DNA of 64,000 bases from Anarhynchus alexandrinus (Eukaryota; Chordata; Aves; Charadriiformes; Charadriidae). Position 1 is the stretch's first letter. The number at the start of each line of letters is the position of its first letter. A model generated the notes under the pieces. That model made no database searches and was not told the DNA's origin. It was given only the letters and a program-made list of their open reading frames with translations. Below are positions 1-12,300 of this stretch, one piece after another. The translations under genes and the position numbers were made by a program. The stretch lies in NCBI GenBank assembly GCA_008711295.1, contig VUYV01000178.1:627322-691321 (forward strand). Direction: 5' to 3'.

Positions 1-227
1 CATACACTAATTCTATATAGAGCCACAAAAGCAGTGAGTTGTTTTAATTTTATTTTATAGAAGTAGATGGACAAAGTGATTAGAAAAAACTAACACGCAA
101 ATTCTAGGAAAAATCAAAGTTGTGCTCTTTAACTACTATGCTATTCAGTGCTATTTAAAAAGAGCATAGATTTCTGATCTCTCGGTTAATGTAATTCACA
201 ATTTTCATGTACTTCGTTTTTTTCCAG

Positions 228-382
228 TATTCTCAACAGTTAAGCTCAGCAGCTCCTGGTGGTGCTTTCAAAAACATTTCAGAGCAAAACAAGAAAACAG
301 TAGTTTGGAAAAAGGAAAAACTCTCAACAAATAAACTCAAGAGGAGCCACAAACAGAAAAAGATTAAAGTCACCCCAAAATG
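228..382 (+). CDS. ZNF831: Internal coding exon, probable ZNF831
   Basis: A 155-base stretch is bounded by a strong acceptor (pyrimidine run then TTTCCAG before 228) and a strong donor (AATG then GTAAGG at 383). Only one of its three frames is open; the other two hit TAA. That frame starts on a codon boundary and ends with two bases (TG) left over. The predicted peptide is about 51 residues, Ser-rich at first and then strongly basic, with clusters such as VVWKKEKLSTNKLKRSHKQK. That would suit a linker or nuclear-localisation stretch of a nuclear zinc-finger protein, but no zinc finger is visible here. Assignment to ZNF831 is by proximity and strand with the terminal exon at 4591. Its leftover phase does not join directly to the exon at 2958, so at least one further exon must lie between them or this exon is alternatively spliced. 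Confidence 0.55.
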
Positions 383-1376
383 GTAAGGAATATGGGTTTT
401 AGCTTCCCTAGAAACACATAATTTTGCTAAACTCTGTGTAAAATTCCACAGAAAATAAAAAGTTATCCCCAACACTCAACCTTGTCAAAATCGGGACAAA
501 AATAAATCTCTCAGAAAGAGCAGCGGTTCCACAAAGCTAAACTAAAAAAATACCAGTATGTTGTTGACTATCAAGAAGAGACTTTTCTGAGCAAAACAGA
601 CATATACCAAAGAAAGATGATGACGGTCAGTTGACTCTCACTGCGCTTTAGAAATGATTCTTATCTGTCCAAATTGTCAGCATTTACTTTTGTTTGAAGG
701 GAACCAAAATACTTCAGTTTTTAATCCTGTTACAGGTAAAAGCAGAGCGTGAGACCCTTTTGCCCTCAGATCTGTATCCTGTATTCACAAGAGAATGCCG
801 AAGAATAAATAATGATATCAAGTTCTAACACAAACTAACAAAACCATCTGAGGTGTAAATAAAAAGCAGGAAGAATTTGAGTATAAAACTACCAAAGGCA
901 CATTGTATCAATCAGCACAGTTTCTCCGTACTTAATGGGAGTTCATATGAGTGGAAGATTTAGCCTTTAATCTTCCAAGAGTGCGGGGTAGCAGAATGCC
1001 TGACAAATTGCTTCAATAAGAAACACATATTGTGTGCATACATCCCTCTTATTTTATTTCATGACCAAAATCAGACAGAGTGACTCCCTTGTGCACAAAT
1101 CAGTGTCAGTAACTTAATCACCGTGTCTAGTTTGGCAAACGGCATTGCGATTTTGAAGGAGCATAAGAATAAAAATAGAAGACTCAGTCCTATGTTATCC
1201 AGTCTAGTTACATTCTTCTAGGATTTTTTTCTGCTTTGGCTATGGGGCATTTTTTTGTTTTGTTTTGTTTTTTCCTGCTGGTCTCAATTATTTATTTGGC
1301 TATATCAAATAGTACAGGGACTCAATTAAGCACAGTGTGCTGAAAGCTCAGGTCATACATATTAGTAGCTAACTAA

Positions 1377-1461
1377 CCCCCCCTGCCTATGGCAGGGGGT
1401 TGGAACTCGATCATCTTCAAGGTCCTTTCCAACCTAAACCATTCTATGATTGATTCTATGA
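1377..1461 (+). mobile_element. CR1 LINE 3' tail fragment
   Basis: This is a short copy of the extreme 3' end of a CR1 retrotransposon in + orientation. It has the recognisable series 'GGGGTTGGAACTCGATCATC', 'AAGGTCCTTTCCAACCTAAA' and a terminal ATTCTATGATTGATTCTATGAT repeat, the 3' signature of CR1 in birds and other reptiles. Severe 5' truncation is normal for CR1. It carries no coding capacity and lies in a ZNF831 intron. Confidence 0.85.
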
Positions 1462-2071
1462 TAACTGGCCAAACTGTTAATCATGACATGTAATATATTT
1501 TTCTAGTACACCAAACACCCAAATAAGCACGCCCTTTCGGATTTACTCGTTACTCTGTGTACAGCGACTGATCCTGTGGATGTAGGAATGTAGGAACCTT
1601 CCAATGTACTTTAGTCTCAATCATTAAGAGTTACTGCAAGTCTAGCCAGAGTAGGGAACAGAGCAGAGTTGGATTATTCAGTGGGAGTTTTCTAAGTAAC
1701 TGAAATATTGATGTTGTTCATTAGTGATGATGAATAGATAGCACATAAGTGAAAAGTGAAAAAGCTAACAACTATGCAGTCTCAGGTGATTCCTGTACGA
1801 CTCAAGTCTTTATGAAGTATGTTGTTTTAAAATTCCAGATGGGGGAAAAAGGATCTGTTATTCCTGAATCCTTTTCTCTTAACAAACCAAGAATATACTG
1901 AATCCTACTGAGGAAAAATTTAATAAAATAATTGTGGGTCTCCTGCCTAAAATCTTGATTTTTTTTTTTTTTGAGTCGACATAAACAAACATCTCCTTCG
2001 CAGTAGTAAATTGCTGTTAGACTTAAATTTCCCTGATGCTGTGGTATTATTCTACTCTGGCTGCTTTTCAG

Positions 2072-2114
2072 TCACACGTATTGGTTTACCCGTTTGATGC
2101 CGTTGGCACTGCAG
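2072..2114 (+). CDS. Weak candidate micro-exon, possible ZNF831
   Basis: A 43-base stretch lies between a good acceptor (CTGCTTTTCAG) and a plausible donor (GCAG then GTACAG). Read from its first base it encodes SHVLVYPFDAVGTA with one base left over. That leftover base fits the exon at 2958, which needs exactly one base to complete its first codon. The frame stays open past the donor to a TGA at 2207-2209, so the donor is not forced by a stop. The phase agreement is suggestive, but short exon-like stretches are common by chance in introns. A further exon joining 382 to 2072 would still be required. Confidence 0.25.
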
Positions 2115-2957
2115 GTACAGAGGGAGGCACGTACATGGATATGCTCAGTGGAAAAATAACCGAGCAAGCAAGCGGCACTGTTTTCCAAATAGAGCACCGG
2201 ATGCTTTGAAAAAGGGCTCTTCATCACAAACCCGGACATTTAGTAAGAAGTGCCATTCTCCTCAGTCAAAGGTACCAGGTAAGTATTTTTAATATTTTTA
2301 AATGTACTGAATGTTTATTTTTTAAGAGAAAGAACGATGGCAGTATCTCTGACATGCACCTGTTCCACATGGAACTGCAAAACCCCTTTTGGCCTTCAGT
2401 ATGTTCTGTGAGTAAAAATACAAACATCTCCCACATTTTCAGAACGGAACAATTTTCATACACATATATGTGAATTTGATGATTAGGAGGGCATTTAAAA
2501 AAGAAATAACTCAAAATAACCTTCCACTAGAAGGCTAAAGAGTTTTAAGATGGATCTTTATCAGTTTCTGAAACAAGACCATATGTTTGCAGTGTGAAAG
2601 GGGTTTGGGGTGTTGACTTGCTTTCTGTGTTTCAGGCACCCCCCCATTTAATTAGTGGTATTAATGCAAGTGATGTTTATGCCGCAACCCTCGTGGAAGC
2701 AGGGACAATACCTTGTGTTCATTCATAGCAGACATGAAGAATAGCTGTTACTCTGCAGGACAGTAATGGCCAATAAAAAACCCCCAAACCCAAACACATA
2801 TATGTAAATGAGAAAATGTATCAGGCTTAGAATAAAAATTACAGAAAATAGTAAAAACATAGACTTTAGTTCAGTGATATGATGAGAAATTTAGTAAGTT
2901 CTAGCAGGTGGGGGAATAAAAATCAAAGTAAACGTTTCTTCAATATCTTTCCAATAG

Positions 2958-3109
2958 AAAATTACCTACACCAGCAAAAAGTCACATCTCCTTCCACCTC
3001 AAACAAGCCACTTTGCAGAAGGAAAACAGAAGGAAAGAATAACTCAGGAATATCTTCCCATACTGAAAATCTAAACCGTGTTAAACACGAAGACAGAATG
3101 GATAAAAAA
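2958..3109 (+). CDS. ZNF831: Internal coding exon, probable ZNF831
   Basis: A 152-base exon with acceptor CTTTCCAATAG before 2958 and donor AAAAAA then GTAGGT at 3110. Its first two bases complete a split codon, after which it reads NYLHQQKVTSPSTSNKPLCR and continues basic and Ser-rich to MDKK at the donor. It ends on a codon boundary, and the terminal exon at 4591 begins on one, so the two join in frame without adjustment. The composition (Lys, Ser, Asn, Thr rich, low hydrophobicity) matches the disordered tail encoded by the next exon. No domain is visible. The assignment to ZNF831 follows from the splice to the last exon and from the position upstream of EDN3. Confidence 0.6.
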
Positions 3110-3544
3110 GTAGGTATTGTACCTTAATTCATGTATTACTTTTTTAATAAAAGAAAAAAAAGATATTGGGATATTGGTAATTAAAACTTGAATTATATTC
3201 AGCTGTTTTAAAGTTCAATTTGAGACTACTCTGTATCACAGATTTTGTTTACAAATGTGTTAAAGGCATTTTTGGAGTTAAAATATAATGAAAATGTTAG
3301 AATTAGCTTTTTTAAAAGAACAATTAAACTTGCATCAATTCAAAAAGATATTTCTTGTGCCTGCTGCCAGAGGATCAATTAGCACTGCTGGCGGAGGTGC
3401 CCGCAGACGTAGCCCAGAGCATCCTGAGACAGAAAGCTTGACACGAGGAAAGTAGCGGAGGGAAGAACATGTATCCAGCGTCGCACCTGCATTTCTTTAG
3501 CCCTTTGTGGAAACCAGTGCTGCTGTGGTTTCAATGCTGCCAGC

Positions 3545-3834
3545 AGCCGGTTAGCGGGACGGGGCCTTGGCGAGGTTAGCTGGTTAGCGGGACGGGGCCT
3601 TGGCGAGGTTAGCCGGGTAGCGGGACGGGGCCTTGGCGTGGATAGCCNNNNNNNNNNNNNNNNNNNNNNNNNNNNNNNNNNNNNNNNNNNNNNNNNNNNN
3701 NNNNNNNNNNAGCGGGACGGGGCCTTGGCGAGGTTAGCCGGTTGGCGGGACGGGGCCTTGGCGAGGTTAGCCGGTTAGCGGGACGGGGCCTTAGCGAGGT
3801 TAGCCGGTTAGCGGGACGGGGCCTTAGCGAGCCC
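3545..3834. repeat. 33-bp GC-rich minisatellite, interrupted by a gap
   Basis: Tandem copies of a 33-base unit beginning AGCCGGTTAGCGGGACGGGG and ending CCTTGGCGAGGTT. Units at 3545, 3578 and 3611 precede the N run. A partial unit at 3711 and units at 3736, 3769 and 3802 follow it. Copies differ by single bases, for example CCTTAGCG in the last two. Because 33 is divisible by three, both strands show long repetitive open frames; these are not genes. The array stands out in GC content from the AT-rich intron around it. Confidence 0.95.
3648..3710. other. Assembly gap inside the minisatellite
   Basis: Sixty-three N bases. The flanking repeat units are out of register with this length, so the true array is probably longer or shorter than shown. 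Confidence 0.98.
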
Positions 3835-4590
3835 GGCACGCGGCACACAGCGCTGGAGCGTGCAGCGTCGGCACTGCTCCCGGCAGGATTCGGTGCTTGT
3901 CCTAAGGGTACCTTTCCCAAGACCTCCCCCGGCCACACTTGAAGATGAAAGCTGCTGAGCCAGACTGCTGTTATGTAGCACGAGCACTGGGTTTTCATGT
4001 AGCATAAGCAGTACCATATTTAGGAACATAATCCTTAAAATGTTTTTTACTGATTTCATTTCCTACACGTATCTCACCACCTCGGACATCGCAGTATTTC
4101 TTACAGATTCATCACAAACCTTTCCCCCTACATAGCACAAATATCATTGCAATATGTATATTAAAATAACTTAATGAAAAGAACGTCATCCTAGACAGTA
4201 CATAAGAATGCAGCTTGAAACCCCTAACCCCTATCAGCCATAAATTATTAGCATGGTCTGTCACCGACCCAAGAAAGAAAAAAACCTAAGGAAAAAATAT
4301 ATCCTTTACTACACCGCCCACACACGGAGGGAGAAAAAAAAAAAATTCTCATCAAAAGGAGGAAGAGTAACTTGGTCTGTAATAATGGAATAAAAAAAAA
4401 AAAGGGTGCAAATATAATCACAGTTCTATAAATAAAGGTTGACATTATGCTTAATTACTCAGTTGATATGAGTTACAGCAGAGGTAAATGTTTTCTACTG
4501 ATACAGTCAACTTAGATATCATTGCACTTTTATGAAGGATGGAATTGCTCTGGACTGCAAATTTTAAATGTAAATTTTTTCCCCTCTTAG

Positions 4591-5454
4591 TTTCTACAGG
4601 ACATTTCTGAGCAAATCAGGGAACACACAAGAACAAACTTCTCTTTTCAGAACATTACAGCTCCTCTGGAAATACCTATGACAGCTCATTCCTTTTCATC
4701 CACAGCGAACGCAGCCGCGCAGCCAGTCAGCAGTGATGCGGAAATCTGCTGTTTAGTGACACAACCACTGGTGCTTCGGCCATTGGTCCCAGGGGAGTCA
4801 CAGCCAAACGTTCAGAGGGACTCAATGGCATCTTCTTTTTGGTCTTGCCCTTCTGATTTTACAAACACAGGCACAGGTGACCAACCTGACAGCACAAACT
4901 CAGAGACTACTGGTCCTCTCTCCTTACATCTAGAAGCAAGCCGGGAAAACACACTAAATGTAGAGCTGGAGAGTCAAAGATTTGGTACATTAGACCCGGT
5001 GATCCCGGCCTCAGGAAGGGAGAAACCTCCAGCTGAAGAAAACACATATTCATCTCCAAAAGACAACTCAACTCCCAGTTCCCAGCCTGGATGTTCACGT
5101 CTATTCGGATCAAAAGCAGAGCCTCCTCCCGAGTCAGTCACAAGGGCTAAATTACCCAGTGTAGAACACACAGAGCGGCCAAACGTTTCTCAAAAAATCC
5201 CTGACCTTCATGGAAGCGCGGACAAGAACAGAACCCACTCGCAGTCAAACAGCTACGGAAGGCCACACGGAACAGCTACTACTGCCTTTAAAAAGCCCCC
5301 GATTACTCTCAGGTCCCCCAAGTTGGAGACTTACTCTGCAACGCCTTCCAAGACGTACAAAAAGAGAGGTTTAGAGATGATGAGGAAGCAAACCAGAGTT
5401 GAGTATGATGACACTAGCAGTGATGATGAAGATAGGCTTGTTATAGAAATATAG
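4591..5454 (+). CDS. ZNF831: Terminal coding exon, probable ZNF831 C-terminus
   Basis: An open frame of 287 codons plus stop TGA-free to TAG at 5452-5454, the longest convincing coding stretch in the window. The acceptor is CCCCTCTTAG before 4591 (an alternative at 4599/4600 keeps the same frame). It starts in phase 0, matching the donor at 3109. The product is hydrophilic and rich in Ser, Thr, Pro and Glu, hence probably disordered. Near the end is a basic patch (KTYKKRGLEMMRKQTR) followed directly by an acidic tail, DDTSSDDEDRLVIEI. This basic-then-acidic end looks like a conserved short interaction motif. I assign it to ZNF831, a nuclear C2H2 zinc-finger protein, because ZNF831 lies immediately upstream of EDN3 in the same orientation in other amniotes. 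The zinc fingers would be upstream of this window. The gene identity is inference; the exon itself is well supported. Confidence 0.75.
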   Translation, partial: FLQDISEQIREHTRTNFSFQNITAPLEIPMTAHSFSSTANAAAQPVSSDAEICCLVTQPLVLRPLVPGESQPNVQRDSMASSFWSCPSDFTNTGTGDQPDSTNSETTGPLSLHLEASRENTLNVELESQRFGTLDPVIPASGREKPPAEENTYSSPKDNSTPSSQPGCSRLFGSKAEPPPESVTRAKLPSVEHTERPNVSQKIPDLHGSADKNRTHSQSNSYGRPHGTATTAFKKPPITLRSPKLETYSATPSKTYKKRGLEMMRKQTRVEYDDTSSDDEDRLVIEI

Positions 5455-6385
5455 CAAATCAGCTGCTAACAGGATGCTTGTGCGACGGCCCATTACAGAA
5501 GGAAATACCTCGGGTGTTGGATCCCTATTTCTGAAGCACCTTAACATCAGAGAAGCCATTCCCCTGTGCAATAGGCAGCATTCTCTTCTGAAGAGAGTCC
5601 TTTATTTCAAGGACTCAACCTTTTTCAAAAAAGCTTATTTGAAGCAAAGAGGGAGCTGGCATCACACAATGCAAGGGGTAAACCTGCGTTTGGGAGGGCT
5701 CTCCAGCATCGTTAACATTCGTACCAGTCGTAGCTAATTCCCACAAGTGCTCGCTGCCAGGGGCTGCATTATTAAAAGCTGCAGTGTATTTATTTACTAC
5801 TAAAAACACTGGAGCAGCAGCTTCCTCCATGTAGGAGCTAAGATTTCCTGGAAGGGTACGGATGTATTCTCTTCTGTATACTCCTCCTTTCTTGTAGTCA
5901 CTTCCACCTGTACTGGGAGCGATACGCTGGCATTAAGGGGAAGATCTGTTCCCTGAGCATCTGTGATATTGGAAGAGTCTGGAAAAATGCTGATCTTTTT
6001 CCATGTTGCACAAATGTCAATGCTTCTTTGTGACAAATGACACAAGCATGCTTTGCTTTGTGTTTCGTGCCTTTTATGCCAAGATCTACTCAAATATTCT
6101 TGATTTCTAGTTGGAGAATATGGGTGTTAGCTATCGATATTTCCTTGTGGTAAAACTTCTGACAAGGATTTTCTCATTATATTCATCACATTGTGCTCCA
6201 ACCAATATAATCTGGAACGTTTCATTTTTATTGTAATCTTAAGTTTAACTGCAATGATGCTATTTTATTGAGAGTACGAAGCTATATGGCATAACTTGTT
6301 TTCTTTTTTAACAAAAAGTTTTGTGCTACGAACCCTGAAATTTACTGGTTTCTATGTGAATAAATAATTAGATATTTTGATTTGA
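5455..6385 (+). other. ZNF831: ZNF831 3' UTR with poly(A) signal
   Basis: Sequence after the TAG stop runs to a canonical AATAAA at 6359-6364, followed by a T/G-rich stretch suitable as a downstream element. Cleavage would fall roughly 15-25 bases after the signal. The length of about 0.9 kb is ordinary. The end is predicted from the signal only. Confidence 0.5.
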
Positions 6386-9300
6386 TCAAGTGTATTCACT
6401 TGCTTGGTTAAACTGATAAACATTAAAAACATTCCACTTATACATTATAGTCAAATTCTACACTTAAACTTCTACCGCTCTTATATTGTGAACCATACAT
6501 AGGGCTTTAAGGATTAACCTACATGGGATATTCGGAACTGCTTTTACTTTAATCATGCACAGGTAAGTTTATATAGATCTTAGTCACAAAGAGATCTAGT
6601 ATACTACATTAGAAAAATAAATGTGCATGTGCAAAAAGATGCCAAAACATCTAAGAGACAAAAACCAAGTGCTAAGTCCTATGCAACTCCTGTGTTTTCA
6701 GATGTCTTACAAACATGAGAAGACTTGAGGTCATCCATACAGACCTTCACCGTTAACCTCAAACTACGTTCATAAATTTATTATTGGTACAGAAAAAAAC
6801 CCACAACACATGATCAAAATATCACCCCAATTCTTAATTCTAATGTGTTAAAAAAAATATTAGGAAAAAGATCTGCTCTTTCAGAGTAGAGGATGAACCA
6901 TGAAAAATATTTTTCCCTTTCTAAAAATTTTGCAATATTCCACCAATTACACCAATAATTGGTGTCAAAATTGCAAGGAAAAAATCTAGGAATATTAGTT
7001 TAAAGAATTATGCCTTTTTGTTCTCCTGCTTTACTTCTCATTTACCAAGTGCTGGGGTTTTACAACAATAGTATTAATACTGATCTGTTGGGTTGTGCTC
7101 GAAATTTGCAGCTCAGAAATACAGTGAACCAGTCTGTTCTTTTGTGACACTCTATGGTAGACTTCTGTAACCTGGATTTTCTCTCCGCATACCACACAAT
7201 GAGAGGAGAAGGTGAAGGTACAGCCTCCTCAGCTTGGGAAGTGTGGTATTTAGAGCTCAGCAAGCACAGGCACATAGTTGAAGAATGAATGGCATCAACA
7301 AGGGTGGACTGCCGGGCACTGCACACTGCGTATTTTGTTGACTGAGATACAATACAAAAAATAACATTTTGTTTAGAATCATACAGCTGAAAAGAATGCT
7401 ATACCTGTAGACTGGTTTTATATTGTTAGATTTTTCTCTTTATACTGCTATTATTTTATCTTAATACAAATAAGGCGTGATGATCAAAATAACACTAATA
7501 TTGTGCTAGTTATTAAGGGTTATTTCTAGAATCAACTGCAGAGACGCAAGTCCAGGAGTGTCAGTAATCTCAGCGCACGTACGAGTGCTGTGCAGTTCAT
7601 GGGCTTTCTGCAAGTGTCTTTTCTTAAATACAAAGAGGGGCACACCTAATGAGCTCCACGTTTCTGTTCCTGTTGGGAGAAGCTGTCAGCAGACTAGGCA
7701 AGGCTTACTAGAGAGCCTATATGTAAATTCGTTTTATACATAAACCAGCTTAAGTTATAATACGTGACAACAGTCTTAGTATATTAACTAACTTATAGTT
7801 TAAGCATATTAACACAATGATTTTTAGTAGCCATTATGCTAAATTTCTTAGTCCACCTCAAACCTTAGAGAAGAGCTAACATGTTACTCGGGAAACTTCT
7901 GAGTGAGATTATTAGCAAGAAAAATGTTGATACCATCACTAATATGGCAAGTTTCACCAGGTTTGGTGTTACAAGGACAAGAAAGATCAAAGAAAAAACT
8001 GTCTTGAAATCTTTCTTGCTCTGTTCAGCATTTGTGCTCCAAGACAAACCTGCGAGGTATTCGGGTGAATCCCAGGTGCAAAGAATGTAAATAGCGTGAG
8101 TTCAAAGACATACACTAATACAACTGCAATTTGGGAGAAAAAGAGCGAAACGAGGGAAGAGGGAGGGGGAGGAGATGACATCAATATTGCCACAGTATTG
8201 AAGAATTCAAAGTTTTGGAACAGTTTTCTGATGGAATCACTCAAAGTTACAGCCGGATTCTGAACCTGTAGAAGCAGCAGGAGAAATAGAAAGGCAATGC
8301 TCACGGAGACGCACGAGTCACAGCGTTCCCAGCAGCGCTCGTGGGCACACGTCATTAAAGGCTGCGCGGCGGCTGTCCCGCAGGTACCGGCAGGAACACG
8401 CCCATTAGATAGTCATACTAACAAAAAGCATATGCCTGGTTTAAGCTGCTTTAGCTTCAGGTCTTTTTCCATTTTCATTTTCAAACTCCCTATATATCTT
8501 TGTTAACAGTAGTATGGATGACAAGGAAATATTTTTTCAATTTTTAATCAGAATTTTCATTTCTGTGCTGTTCCATCCAAAAATTTGACAAAGTAAAATT
8601 TCAAATGCTTCAGAGCTCTGCAAAGTCTCTTAAAAATGTATAGTCTTTTAGAGCTAATGGAAAATTTGCATACCTATTAAATCTCTCTGATCCAGCTGTA
8701 AAGAAAAGCTTTGACAAGCACCTTTAGAAAGCCATCGCATCAAACCACACCAGCAGCCTCCACAGCAACTGTACTCACCTCTTGCTTGTGCAAGAGTTTT
8801 ATTATTATAATTTATGGACAGGTAATGAATATCCTATACAAAGCTTTTTGCATAATGTTTGTGGATAAATGATGCGTTTTAGAGTGGAATTTCTAGATCA
8901 GTAATTTAGAAGTATTCTAATGACAGACTCAGGCATGCTGTGCAAAGAAGCATTTATACTGTGTATATTTCACAGCATTAAATATAGAAATTTCTTTGTC
9001 ATGCTGCAGCTGTAGCTAGAAGAAAAATGGGACAATTTTAAGTTAGCTGAGAAAGAACATTTTAAACGCTATCTCCTGACAGAAGTAATCCTTGACTTTT
9101 TAGCTCAGTACACACTATAAAAATTTGACCTAACATTAGAGCTGAAAACCAAAAAATGGTAGTTCTTTAAAAGCACCAGTAGATCTACAGTGGCATTTTT
9201 AACAGTGATCTAAAGAAGGTAGCGGCTGTAGCACAAACCTCTTCAGCCGTAAGAACCCTTGGAGGAGTAAGGTCTGAATCACGTACATCAATGTGTGAAG

Positions 9301-12300
9301 ACTGTGAGAAAGGTTCTTGGTTTAAGTTAGGGAACTCAAGGAGTTTGCACATCCAAATCCAGCAGCCAATATGGCAAACAGCATATTTGGGCTTTCCAGA
9401 AGATGCTGTACTCACAGAGGAACATACAAGGCTACACAGGCAAATTATTCTCCACCTTTTACACAGCAAAAGTGTCAGCCATGCAGTGATGTGTTTAATT
9501 AATCTGCAAGAAGCTGAACTTCAAAGCCACATGAGGGCACCAGGCACAGAGGAAAATCTGTGTTTCTTTATCCTTCAAAGTCAGCAGCAGTTCTGATGGA
9601 TCATTCCTTTGCTATAAGCAAATTTGAAATTCCTTTGCACGTGAAAGCATCTCATCAACTTTTTCCTCCTTCTGTTGAAGGAAGCAAATTAATAAGGAAT
9701 GCTGATCGGTGATAAGATCTATATTCAACACCCCCATCTACTCAATTGACTGTAAATAAGTGGATGTTTCAGATTTTACCTCTTTAGATGGGAACTATTT
9801 CTTATTGTTTCAAACTTTTTTATTGGCTCTTATTAATTATTGATGCTTCATTGATCTGCCTGGCAAACGCCAACTCATACACAAGGGTGGACGAGAGGGG
9901 GGCAAACCAACCAGAGCAAGCCCAGAGATCGCCAACAAATATAAAGATATGGCTTGAATACATAATTTATGAGAAAGATAAGAGGAGCTGGCTAGCTATC
10001 AGAGGAGAAAATTAAGGGAATACGCACAAAAAAGTTCAGAAGAGTGTGGGAAGACTATCACAATCATCTGTCTTCCACATCCATTCTGGGAGGGTATGAA
10101 ATGATGAGCTTAATTTGCAGCATATATACTAGATATCAAGAAAAGCTTCCTATTTAAGGAGCAACTAAGCATGTAACAAATAACTCAGGGAGATTAAAGA
10201 CCCTTCACCTCTTGGGAACTTCAGTAACAGTTAAGGCAAGTATTTCTTATTATAGGCATGATATTATTTAGGGCTGGAACAGACTTTCTTTCCAGTCCTG
10301 TTTCTTATTCATAAACTCTTGTTTGTCAATAGCTTCCCCAAAACACAACGCCTGAACTACTGAGCACTTCTGTGGCTGTGTTCTGTGGCACTACTGATAC
10401 ACACAGACAGGAGTACCTGAACACATTTGTTTGGCATTACTTGCACGGTATATCTCGGTTTGTATGTTGCCTATGTTTTATTTACACTACCAAATTTGTT
10501 CCCATTCATGAGTGTTTACGTTATAACCATTTTCATGTAGTTAAGTAGCTTTGTTAAACCATTAACTTTACCTTAAGGATTTGTGTGGAATTATGGCTGC
10601 AGATTAAGACTCCCGGCCTGTATTTTTCATTTACCATCAGCATTCCACAAAAGTCACACGGATGAAAAGGTCAATAGGTTTTTTTTTTAGACTTTAAAAT
10701 ACTGTGAGATTTTAACAGTCCGTTTAAAGTGTCCCGGTGGAACCCGATAAATGTCACGTAGCAGCACACAACTTAAAAGCCGTGTCTTCCAGGGAACTGC
10801 AGCGTTACCACAGTTTGGTTACAAGCCACTCTCTTCAGTTTAAGCTGTACTTAAATGGAAACAGGCAGTTTTCTTTCTCACAGTCAAAGTTGATGTACCT
10901 ATTGACTACCCATGACAACTGCCTAAATATGTTCTGTATTTATGTAACGCTTGAGTTCAGAAGAGCTACAAGAGAACAAGGGATGAACTCAAACATATCT
11001 GTGGGTGCTTTGCAAAGTAGTCAAAAAGGATTCTTGGGCCATGGGTGTAGAGACCATTTTGGCTTAAAAAAACCCACTATATAAGTCCCAGTATCAGTCC
11101 CTAATGATTGTTAGGGTTTAAAAAATAAAGCAAAACAAGGGGATTCTAATACAGTCAATTAATTAATCCATAATCAATTTTTTTAAGCATCACGATTTTT
11201 GTGCGTACGCATTTGTAGCGTGTTTTTGTTTCCCTGATTGACAAAGCAAGCAATTCTAAGTACAATAGTGGATACAATATTAGGAATATGTACTTAATCC
11301 AGCAATGATTGGAAGTGTTTCAGAGTGAGCTAGTTCAGATATATTAGACTGATTCTTATCAGATATTCTTATGCCATTAACAAAACGAGCAATTGGATGA
11401 AAGCCGTGGGAGCTGTGTTTCATAACCTACTGTGGTCTTGTTTTCCAGATGTCTGTGAATGCTCCTTCGGTTCAGTAGTGCCGCTGCTGAGGTCAGTCGC
11501 TCTAGACAGCTAAGACAGCTAAGCCTTCGTGGAGTCAGGCTTCACTGTAGCTTTCTGAATTACACTTAACCTCTGCAAAGCAAAGCCTCCGACACATCAC
11601 AGAGGTACTCACGGGGCAAAATTAAGGGCGCATCAACAGCCCTCCTCACTCTTTTTACACCGATAGAGCTATACTCAGTGTTTATATCTAAAAATCTTTC
11701 TAGAATTTATAATTCTCTATTATACATATCGTATTCTTTTTTTTTTCCTTGAAAACATCCTTCTTGTTTCATTGTACATTCCCAAATAAAAGATTTTGTC
11801 TCAAATACCCAGCTGGGAGTACGGCAGGGTCACTCAGATGAGCTGCTGTTGTCCTCTCTCTGTATAAAGGAGCCATTACAGAAACTTCCCCCTCTCCATC
11901 AAAATGGTTAATGCAAAAAAGAAAAGAACAAAATTTATTTCCGTAGCATGCTTTGGCAGCAACCTAGGTTAGTGACTAAATAGGGGAAAGGGAGCCAGGG
12001 TTGTTCCTACCTATGTTAGGAAACCACAGTCTGAGAAGAGGAATACTTTACTGGGAAGCTGAGCCAGGGCTGTAATAGCCCGAATCGCAAAACCTGTATG
12101 TACAAATGCAATTACGAGATTGGCACAACTAGCAATTCAGATAGCTATGTGCACATACACGTTTATGTGTGTTGGCTGGAAGGCGGAACAGGGAAAATTA
12201 CACCTCTTAAAAAGTAATTTGACCATTAACTCTACAATGCCTCTTAATGTTCTCATTGCTTACAGAGAATAATTTGCATTGAGCTCCTCAAATGGAAGGC

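Larger units (their letters stand above)
383..2957 (+). other. ZNF831 intron region, no well-supported exon
   Basis: AT-rich sequence between two predicted exons. It contains a CR1 tail at 1377-1461, a T12 run near 1963 and a (TTTTG) stretch near 1254-1275. One weak candidate micro-exon at 2072-2114 is listed separately. I see nothing else coding. Confidence 0.5.
3110..4590 (+). other. Last ZNF831 intron
   Basis: Intron between two phase-0 junctions. It is AT-rich except for the GC-rich minisatellite and assembly gap at 3545-3834. Several short A-runs lie in 4330-4410. No other coding or RNA feature is apparent. Confidence 0.55.

Noticed and set aside
3609..3998. Repetitive open frames on both strands over the minisatellite
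   Set aside because: They arise because the 33-base unit is a multiple of three; they are not protein genes.
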